Origin: Rhodoferax sp.
GTDB taxonomy: Bacteria; Pseudomonadota; Gammaproteobacteria; Burkholderiales; Burkholderiaceae_C
DNA: 64,000 nt
Assembly (NCBI RefSeq): GCF_028689295.1
Contig: NZ_JAQTWL010000014.1
Span: 32,126-96,125 of the forward strand
Direction of reading: 5' to 3'
Shown: positions 57,927-64,000 of the stretch, in pieces
How the letters are laid out: each line of letters opens with the position of its first letter
Position numbering within the stretch: the stretch's first letter is position 1
Notes under the pieces: model-generated
Database searches by the model: none
The model's input: the letters and a program-made list of their open reading frames with translations, nothing else
Told to the model about the DNA's origin: nothing
Program-made: the position numbers and the translations under genes

Positions 57927-59237
57927 GTGGCTACTAGCTCGGCTCTTTCGGCAAAAACAGACAAGTATGGCGACTTGCGTCGTCGGCTCGTCTTTTTGTT
58001 GCTCGCTCTCGTGGTGTACCGTGTGGGAGCGCATATTCCTGTGCCCGGCATAGACCCGGTTCAGCTGCAGCAGTTTTTCAAAGGCCAGCAAGGCGGTATT
58101 CTCGGCATGTTCAACATGTTTTCCGGCGGCGCCTTGTCCAGATTCACCATATTTGCCCTGGGGATCATGCCGTATATCTCGGCTTCGATCATCATGCAAT
58201 TGATGGGTTATGTGTTGCCGGCATTTGAGCAGCTTAAAAAGGAAGGCGAGGCCGGTCGGCGCAAAATCACGCAGTACACACGCTATGGCACACTGGGCCT
58301 GGCTTTGTTCCAGTCTCTTGGGATCGCTGTGGCATTGGAAAGTTCTGCTGGTCTGGTGATTGCGCCAGGATTCGGTTTCCGCATGACTGCCGTGGTCACG
58401 CTGACTGCGGGTACCTTGTTTTTGATGTGGCTGGGTGAACAAATTACCGAACGCGGACTGGGTAACGGTATTTCGATTCTGATTTTTGCCGGTATTGCAG
58501 CTGGTTTACCCAATGCCATCGGTGGTCTGCTGGAACTGGTCCGCACGGGCGCCATGAGCATCATTATTTCTTTGCTCATTGTGCTGCTGGTCGGCTTGGT
58601 GACTTATTTTGTCGTGTTTGTCGAACGTGGTCAGCGCAAGATTCTGGTGAATTACGCCAGGCGCCAAGTGGGTAATAAAGTGTATGGTGGGCAATCGTCG
58701 CATCTGCCGCTCAAGCTGAATATGGCGGGTGTGATTCCTCCGATTTTCGCTTCGTCAATCATCCTGTTGCCGGCAACTGTCGTTGGTTGGTTCAGCGCTG
58801 GCGATTCGATGCGCTGGCTGAAAGATATTGCGGGTTCCCTGACGCCGGGTCAGCCGATCTACGTCATGTTATACGCCGCGGCCATTATTTTCTTTTGCTT
58901 TTTCTACACGGCGTTGGTATTCAATAGCCGCGAGACGGCTGATAATCTAAAGAAGAGTGGCGCCTTTGTTCCAGGTATTCGCCCCGGCGACAACACCGCC
59001 AAATACATCGACAAGATTCTGCTGCGCTTGACATTCATCGGTGCCATTTACATCACTTTGGTTTGTTTGTTGCCAGAGTTCCTGATTCTCAAATACAACG
59101 TGCCTTTCTATTTTGGTGGCACATCACTGCTGATTATTGTGGTGGTGACCATGGACTTCATGGCCCAGGTACAAAATTATCTGATGTCGCAGCAGTATGA
59201 ATCTTTGCTGAAAAAAGCTAACTTTAAGGCGACTTGA
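57927..59237 (+). CDS. secY: Protein translocase subunit SecY
   Basis: 436 residues with ten membrane helices. [39 protein letters not shown], the plug and lateral-gate region and the cytosolic loop [35 protein letters not shown] that binds SecA and the ribosome are evident. It forms the membrane channel with SecE and SecG. The start is GTG 57927. Located in its standard place between rplO and infA. Confidence 0.98.
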   Translation: MATSSALSAKTDKYGDLRRRLVFLLLALVVYRVGAHIPVPGIDPVQLQQFFKGQQGGILGMFNMFSGGALSRFTIFALGIMPYISASIIMQLMGYVLPAFEQLKKEGEAGRRKITQYTRYGTLGLALFQSLGIAVALESSAGLVIAPGFGFRMTAVVTLTAGTLFLMWLGEQITERGLGNGISILIFAGIAAGLPNAIGGLLELVRTGAMSIIISLLIVLLVGLVTYFVVFVERGQRKILVNYARRQVGNKVYGGQSSHLPLKLNMAGVIPPIFASSIILLPATVVGWFSAGDSMRWLKDIAGSLTPGQPIYVMLYAAAIIFFCFFYTALVFNSRETADNLKKSGAFVPGIRPGDNTAKYIDKILLRLTFIGAIYITLVCLLPEFLILKYNVPFYFGGTSLLIIVVVTMDFMAQVQNYLMSQQYESLLKKANFKAT

Positions 59238-59247
59238 GGTTAAGAAT

Positions 59248-59466
59248 ATGGCAAAAGACGACGTTATTCAGATGCAGGGCGAGATTGTTGAAAATCTTCC
59301 CAATGCAACCTTCAGGGTCAAACTTGAAAATGGTCATATTGTTCTAGGTCACATTTCCGGAAAAATGCGCATGCATTACATCAGGATCTTGCCAGGGGAT
59401 AAAGTGACGGTAGAGCTTACACCGTACGATTTGAGCCGGGCACGCATTGTGTTTCGTGCCAAGTAG
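59248..59466 (+). CDS. infA: Translation initiation factor IF-1
   Basis: 72 residues, the complete S1-like OB fold: [66 protein letters not shown]-1 occupies the ribosomal A site during initiation. Eleven bases after secY, in the usual alpha-operon position. Confidence 0.98.
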   Translation: MAKDDVIQMQGEIVENLPNATFRVKLENGHIVLGHISGKMRMHYIRILPGDKVTVELTPYDLSRARIVFRAK

Positions 59467-59499
59467 TTTCAATTGTTAAGAATTGTTTAGGAGAATGCA

Positions 59500-59613
59500 A
59501 TGAAAGTTTCGGCTTCGGTAAAGAAAATTTGCCGCAACTGCAAAATTATTCGACGCAAAGGCGTTGTTCGTGTGATCTGTACAGATCCACGACACAAACA
59601 GCGTCAGGGTTAA
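59500..59613 (+). CDS. rpmJ: 50S ribosomal protein L36 (zinc-binding type)
   Basis: 37 residues, too short for length-filtered gene calling. It begins [14 protein letters not shown] and shows the CxxC...C...H zinc set C11, C14, C27 and H32 of the C+ form of L36. AGGAG at 59489-59493 precedes the ATG at 59500. It lies between infA and rpsM, its normal place. Confidence 0.97.
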   Translation: MKVSASVKKICRNCKIIRRKGVVRVICTDPRHKQRQG

Positions 59614-59637
59614 TTGCAAGAGTTATAGAGGACCAAA

Positions 59638-60003
59638 ATGGCACGTATCGCTGGTATTAATATTCCGCCACAAAAGCATTCCGAAATCGGCTTAACCGCT
59701 ATTTTCGGCATTGGACGTAGTCGCGCTCGCAAGATTTGTGAGTCATGCGGCATCGACTACTCCAAAAAGATCAAAGATCTGACCGATTCTGATCTTGAAA
59801 AAGTGCGTGATGAAGTCGCCAAATTCACCATCGAAGGTGATTTGCGCCGTGAAACCACCATGAACATCAAGCGTTTGATGGACATTGGCTGCTATCGTGG
59901 CTTTCGCCATCGTCGTGGGTTGCCCTTGCGCGGTCAGCGCACGCGTACCAATGCGCGTACGCGTAAAGGCCCTCGCAAAGCTGCGCAATCACTCAAGAAA
60001 TAA
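59638..60003 (+). CDS. rpsM: 30S ribosomal protein S13
   Basis: 121 residues. [34 protein letters not shown] is the helix-two-turn-helix head domain, and [22 protein letters not shown] the basic tail contacting P-site tRNA. The first gene of the classical alpha operon segment. Confidence 0.98.
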   Translation: MARIAGINIPPQKHSEIGLTAIFGIGRSRARKICESCGIDYSKKIKDLTDSDLEKVRDEVAKFTIEGDLRRETTMNIKRLMDIGCYRGFRHRRGLPLRGQRTRTNARTRKGPRKAAQSLKK

Positions 60004-60022
60004 CAGGCACTGAAAGAACATT

Positions 60023-60427
60023 ATGGCCAAAGCACCCGCCAATAACGCAGCTCAGCGCGTACGTAAAAAAGTTCGCAAGAACGTGGCAGACGGTATTGCG
60101 CACGTTCATGCCTCTTTTAACAACACCATCATCACGATCACGGATCGTCAGGGCAATTCACTTGCCTGGGCATCCTCTGGTGGTCAGGGTTTCAAAGGCT
60201 CTCGCAAGTCCACTCCTTTTGCTGCTCAGGTGGCGTCGGAAGTGGCTGGTCGCACTGCGATTGAACAGGGCATCAAGAATCTTGATGTCGAAATCAAGGG
60301 CCCCGGTCCAGGTCGCGAGTCTTCGGTTCGTGCCTTGGCTGCTCTGGGCATCCGCATCAATATGATCGCCGATGTGACACCTGTACCGCACAACGGTTGC
60401 AGGCCGCAAAAGCGCCGTCGTATTTAA
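60023..60427 (+). CDS. rpsK: 30S ribosomal protein S11
   Basis: 134 residues. [50 protein letters not shown] and [17 protein letters not shown] are signature S11 sequences; the protein lies on the platform near the mRNA exit. Followed by an 83-bp gap before rpsD. Confidence 0.98.
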   Translation: MAKAPANNAAQRVRKKVRKNVADGIAHVHASFNNTIITITDRQGNSLAWASSGGQGFKGSRKSTPFAAQVASEVAGRTAIEQGIKNLDVEIKGPGPGRESSVRALAALGIRINMIADVTPVPHNGCRPQKRRRI

Positions 60428-60510
60428 TTCATAAACCAAGCCCACCGCCAATGTGTTCGCACATTGGCTCCCGCTTTTTTTGAGCGGTAGCTGATCAAAA
60501 GGAAATTCAA

Positions 60511-61134
60511 GTGGCACGTTTTTTAGGCCCCAAGGGCAAACTCTCCCGCCGTGAAGGCACCGACCTGTTTCTCAAGAGCGCACGTCGTTCCATCGGAGAC
60601 AAGGTTAAATTCGATTCCAAGCCGGGTCAGCATGGCCGCACTTCGGGTGCGCGTACCTCTGATTTTGGCATTCAATTGCGCGAAAAACAAAAAGTCAAGC
60701 GCATGTACGGCATTCTTGAAAAACAGTTTCGCCGTTATTTTGAAGAAGCTGATCGTCGCAAGGGCAACACTGGCGCCAACTTGTTGACCCTGCTTGAAAC
60801 GCGTCTCGACAACGTGGTCTACCGTATGGGCTTCGGCTCGACCCGCGCTGAATCACGTCAGTTGGTTTCACATAAAGCCATTCTGGTGAATGCCAAGTCG
60901 GTCAATATTCCATCCTACTTGGTCAAGGTCGGTGACATTGTTTCTGTTCGCGAAAAATCCAGCAAGCAAAATCGTATCGTTGAGGCCTTGCAACTGGCGC
61001 AACAGGTTGGCATGCCTGCTTGGGTTGAAGTCAACGCTGAAAAGGCTGAGGGTGTTTTCAAATCGGTCCCGGATCGTGATCAATTTGCCGCAGATGTGAA
61101 CGAATCGCTGATTGTCGAGTTGTATTCACGTTAA
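60511..61134 (+). CDS. rpsD: 30S ribosomal protein S4
   Basis: 207 residues starting at GTG 60511, with AAAGGAAA upstream. The start (V/M)[20 protein letters not shown] and the S4 RNA-binding domain [42 protein letters not shown] define S4, an assembly initiator and operon regulator in E. coli. The N-terminal zinc cysteines of some species are absent, as is usual in this group. Confidence 0.98.
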   Translation: MARFLGPKGKLSRREGTDLFLKSARRSIGDKVKFDSKPGQHGRTSGARTSDFGIQLREKQKVKRMYGILEKQFRRYFEEADRRKGNTGANLLTLLETRLDNVVYRMGFGSTRAESRQLVSHKAILVNAKSVNIPSYLVKVGDIVSVREKSSKQNRIVEALQLAQQVGMPAWVEVNAEKAEGVFKSVPDRDQFAADVNESLIVELYSR

Positions 61135-61237
61135 GTGTCATCAGCCTATGTTTTGGCAACCGATGGTGTATTGCTCGTCAGTTGCATCGTAAGCCTTTTC
61201 CGGTGTCATTTGCCGGGGGTACTCAGAGGATTTATAC

Positions 61238-62230
61238 ATGCAAAATATATTACTAAAACCTAAGGCTATCAATGTTGAGCAGTTATCTACCAACAGGGCT
61301 AAAGTTGTATTAGAACCTTTCGAACGAGGTTACGGCCACACCTTGGGTAATGCATTGCGCCGCGTGTTGCTTTCGTCAATGCCCGGTTATGCACCGACCG
61401 AGGTGACCATTGCCGGAGTGCTTCATGAATACTCTTCGATCGAAGGGGTTCATGAGGACGTCGTCAATATTCTGCTCAACCTCAAAGGTATCGTTTTCAA
61501 GTTGTACAACCGTGACGAAGTCACCTTGAGCTTGCGCAAGGATACCGAGGGCGTGGTGAGCGCTGGCGATATCCAGACCCCGCATGATGTTGAAATCATC
61601 AACCCTGATCATGTGATTGCCAATTTGGCGCACGGCGGCAAACTTGACGTCCAGATCAAGGTGGAGCGTGGTCGTGGTTATGTACCTGGAACCTTGCGCC
61701 GGCACCTGGATGACACCACAAAGTCGATCGGCCGGATTGTTCTGGATGCTTCCTTTTCACCAGTCAAGCGTGTTAGCTACACGGTGGAGAGTGCACGGGT
61801 CGAGCAGCGTACCGACCTGGACAAGTTGATTCTCGATATCGAGACCAACGGCGCCCTTTCTGCTGAGGATGCGGTACGTGCTTCTGCCAAGATTCTGATT
61901 GAACAGATGGCAGTTTTCGCTCAGCTCGAAGGTGGCGATGTTGATTCCATCATTGCGTCGCCGGTTCGTGGTGGAAGTTCCAATTTCGATCCCGTGCTGT
62001 TGCGCCCGGTAGATGAACTTGAGTTGACGGTGCGCTCTGCGAACTGTCTGAAAGCTGAAAATATTTATTACATCGGCGATCTGATTCAACGCACCGAAAA
62101 CGAGTTGTTGAAGACGCCAAATCTGGGCAGAAAATCCCTCAATGAAATCAAGGAAGTTCTGGCTTCCCGTGGCTTGACTTTAGGTATGAAACTGGAAAGT
62201 TGGCCACCTGTTTCTCTCGAAAAAAAATAA
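61238..62230 (+). CDS. rpoA: RNA polymerase alpha subunit
   Basis: 330 residues. The N-terminal assembly domain has [28 protein letters not shown] and GRGYVPG; the C-terminal domain (residues about 250-330) has the helix-hairpin-helix [48 protein letters not shown] that touches UP elements and activators. A 103-bp gap after rpsD may hold an additional promoter, but I see no strong match. Confidence 0.98.
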   Translation: MQNILLKPKAINVEQLSTNRAKVVLEPFERGYGHTLGNALRRVLLSSMPGYAPTEVTIAGVLHEYSSIEGVHEDVVNILLNLKGIVFKLYNRDEVTLSLRKDTEGVVSAGDIQTPHDVEIINPDHVIANLAHGGKLDVQIKVERGRGYVPGTLRRHLDDTTKSIGRIVLDASFSPVKRVSYTVESARVEQRTDLDKLILDIETNGALSAEDAVRASAKILIEQMAVFAQLEGGDVDSIIASPVRGGSSNFDPVLLRPVDELELTVRSANCLKAENIYYIGDLIQRTENELLKTPNLGRKSLNEIKEVLASRGLTLGMKLESWPPVSLEKK

Positions 62231-62300
62231 TCTCACAAATTATCAATGTGACATGAACAGTACCTGATACGGCTGTTTTAATTAAATAAAGGAATCCACT

Positions 62301-62696
62301 ATGCGTCACGGCCTTGGTCTTCGTAAATTAAATCGCACTTCTTCCCATCGTTTGGCGATGTTGCGTAACATGATGAATTCGCTGATTGAGCACGAGGTTA
62401 TCAAAACCACCGTGCCAAAAGCCAAAGAATTGCGTCGCGTGGTTGAACCCATGATTACCTTGGCCAAGACGGCAACGCTGGCCAACCGTCGTCTGGCCTT
62501 TGACCGTCTGCGTGATCGCGACTCGGTTGTCAAATTGTTCAATGTGCTGGGTCCCCGTTTCAACGCCCGTCCAGGCGGTTACACCCGCATCCTGAAAATG
62601 GGTTTCCGCGTCGGTGACAACGCGCCGATGTGTCTCGTTGAACTGGTTGATCGGGGTCCTGAAACTGTTGCTCCAGAAGCTGAAACAGCCGCCTGA
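62301..62696 (+). CDS. rplQ: 50S ribosomal protein L17
   Basis: 131 residues. [32 protein letters not shown] and [40 protein letters not shown] are diagnostic. The last protein gene of the operon; the initiator tRNA follows 21 bp downstream. Confidence 0.98.
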   Translation: MRHGLGLRKLNRTSSHRLAMLRNMMNSLIEHEVIKTTVPKAKELRRVVEPMITLAKTATLANRRLAFDRLRDRDSVVKLFNVLGPRFNARPGGYTRILKMGFRVGDNAPMCLVELVDRGPETVAPEAETAA

Positions 62697-62717
62697 TCGG
62701 CTACAATACACACATAC

Positions 62718-62794
<77 letters not shown>

Positions 62795-62806
62795 GTTATA
62801 GCGTCT

Positions 62807-62837
62807 AAAAAGGTCTACTTGTGTAGGCCTTTTTTTT
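62807..62837 (+). terminator. Rho-independent terminator closing the rplN to tRNA-fMet operon
   Basis: AAAAAGGTCTAC (62807-62818) pairs with GTAGGCCTTTTT (62823-62834) around TTGT with one wobble, followed by a run of eight T. It lies 13 bp after the tRNA CCA end. Confidence 0.88.
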
Positions 62838-62982
62838 GTCCAATTGATGCGTTGAAGTAAATACTGCGGTTACACGGTGTCAATTAAGGCAAAATGAACT
62901 TGCAGAAAGAGCTGTCGTAAATTGTCGAACTGGCTATTTCATTCGTGTACCCCCTGTTTTTTTCGCTGTTGATCAAGCCTCC

Positions 62983-63621
62983 ATGACAAACTATCCACTG
63001 ACTGAATTGCCTGATGTATCGGCCAATGGCGCGCCGCGTTGCGCTGAAGTCGTTCGTCAGACCGCAGAAACAAAAATCACCGTGCGCGTCAACCTGGACG
63101 GCACCGGTCAGTCGCACCTGCATACCGGCATTGGTTTTTTTGATCACATGCTCGATCAAATTGCCCGCCACGGTCTGATCGACCTCGACATCGATGCCGA
63201 CGGTGATCTGCACATCGACGGCCACCACACCGTTGAAGATGTCGGCATCACGCTCGGGCAAGCCGTTTACAAGGCGGTGGGAGATAAAAAGGGCATTCGC
63301 CGCTATGGCCATGCCTATGTGCCGCTGGATGAGGCCTTGAGCCGGGTGGTGATCGATTTTTCGGGTCGTCCCGGCTTGGTGATGGACGTGCCTTTCACCA
63401 GCACCATGATCGGCAACTTCGACAGTCAATTGATGCATGAATTCTTCCAGGGATTCGTCAATCACGCGCTGGTGACGCTGCACATCGATAATCTGAAAGG
63501 CGTCAACGCCCACCACCAGGCCGAAACGGTGTTCAAGGCCTTTGCCCGTGCCCTGCGCGCGGCGCTGGAGCTTGATCCGCGCGCCCTTGGCAGCGTTCCT
63601 TCCACCAAAGGTTCGCTCTAG
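62983..63621 (+). CDS. hisB: Imidazoleglycerol-phosphate dehydratase
   Basis: 212 residues, the monofunctional HisB dehydratase. The duplicated metal motifs are visible: [36 protein letters not shown], and the second half [42 protein letters not shown]. It dehydrates IGP to imidazole-acetol phosphate in histidine synthesis. hisH follows 49 bp later. Preceded by a 145-bp gap after the ribosomal terminator, where no clear promoter was recognised. Confidence 0.97.
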   Translation: MTNYPLTELPDVSANGAPRCAEVVRQTAETKITVRVNLDGTGQSHLHTGIGFFDHMLDQIARHGLIDLDIDADGDLHIDGHHTVEDVGITLGQAVYKAVGDKKGIRRYGHAYVPLDEALSRVVIDFSGRPGLVMDVPFTSTMIGNFDSQLMHEFFQGFVNHALVTLHIDNLKGVNAHHQAETVFKAFARALRAALELDPRALGSVPSTKGSL

Positions 63622-63670
63622 TTCCAAGAAAAATAGGGCTCTGACATTTGCCTATCGTGCTTAAGTAGCA

Positions 63671-64000
63671 ATGAATTCAATCGTCAATCCTGGTACCGGC
63701 AAAGTGGTTGCGGTGGTCGATTACGGCATGGGCAATTTGCGCTCTGTCTCGCAAGCAGTCCAAGCGGCGGCTGTGGGCACTGGCTTTGAAGTCGTGATCA
63801 CCCAAGACCCCGATGTGGTGCGTGCTGCCCAACGCATTGTGCTGCCGGGCCAGGGCGCCATGCCGGATTGCATGCGCGAGCTGCGCGAATCGGGCTTGCA
63901 ACAGTCGGTGCTGGATGCCGCTGCCAGCAAACCCTTGTTTTGCGTCTGTGTGGTCATGCAAATGCTGTTGGACCACAGCGCGGAGGGGAATACGCCAGGT
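63671..64000 (+). CDS. hisH: Imidazole glycerol phosphate synthase subunit HisH, truncated by window end
   Basis: 110 codons are present and the frame runs off the window. [20 protein letters not shown] and [22 protein letters not shown] are standard HisH glutaminase sequence. At the nucleophile elbow, where relatives have FGVCVGMQ, this copy reads [11 protein letters not shown]: the Cys is kept but both neighbouring glycines are changed (to Cys and Val). HisH supplies ammonia from glutamine to HisF. The glycines are normally needed for the tight turn and oxyanion hole, so activity is doubtful or the base calls need checking. Confidence 0.9.
   Translation, partial: MNSIVNPGTGKVVAVVDYGMGNLRSVSQAVQAAAVGTGFEVVITQDPDVVRAAQRIVLPGQGAMPDCMRELRESGLQQSVLDAAASKPLFCVCVVMQMLLDHSAEGNTPG

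Overview
The window looks like chromosome of a betaproteobacterium of the order Burkholderiales, most likely family Comamonadaceae (Rhodoferax/Polaromonas-like). This rests on gene content and order (recG / CBS / oxyR / ubiA; tyrS next to an M23 peptidase, anmK and erpA; ccsA-like / PP0621-like / pilS / pilR / ampD; nrdA-nrdB beside a lysine/alanine/proline-rich histone-like gene). No tool could be run, so the genus is inference. Most of the sequence is ordinary, GC-rich core genome.

Layout. 1-2030: a more A/T-rich accessory strip that reads as the end of an integron gene-cassette array. It holds a truncated gene, a NadM-like adenylyltransferase, a 127-nt attC-like recombination site and a TIGR02391/Ymh-family gene. 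2038-4836: a class I/II aminotransferase coupled to a Rid-family protein, facing an O-methyltransferase. 4985-5578: a HigB-HigA toxin-antitoxin pair. 5612-7915: a tightly coupled run (HMG-CoA lyase, YbaK-like, DUF1289, DsbA-like isomerase). 7983-14231: a giant four-ABC-module UvrA-like protein whose reading frame carries five inverted-repeat insertions. 14264-16694: rlmJ, rplM-rpsI, erpA. 16703-27905: anmK and an M23 peptidase on the minus strand, then tyrS, dtd, rodA, tldD, an aromatic-amino-acid attenuator in front of DAHP synthase, mpl on the minus strand, a conserved protein of unknown function and a TlpA-like thioredoxin. 28029-31782: accB-accC-prmA-DUF3426. 31836-36883: histone-like gene, nrdB and nrdA, with a pair of NrdR boxes upstream of nrdA. 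36976-41834: ampD, pilR, pilS, a PP0621-like protein and a ccsA-like gene as one minus-strand operon. 41915-45763: ffh, then an Mla-type transport cluster lacking an ATPase. 45837-51436: recG, CBS protein, DUF2007-like protein, oxyR-ubiA, proC. 51497-53638: a collapsed glpK pseudogene and an intact glpD. 53646-62837: a long ribosomal operon (rplN to rplQ with secY, infA, rpmJ and rpoA) that starts at its own strong promoter and ends with an initiator tRNA. 62983-64000: hisB and the start of hisH.

How the genes work together: the right third is the translation, secretion and transcription core. AccBC, NrdAB and the aro, his and pro genes supply lipids, nucleotides and amino acids. AmpD, Mpl and AnmK together form a peptidoglycan-recycling set spread over three loci, and the M23 peptidase and RodA act on the same wall. 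PilSR controls type IV pili. No intergenic gap longer than 300 bases lacks a gene or an annotated element.

The points most worth a second look are the attC site and its cassette genes, the in-frame repeat insertions in the double UvrA, the Phe/Tyr/Trp leader peptide with terminator and antiterminator ahead of aroG, two glycine substitutions around the nucleophile of HisH, and the decayed glpK.
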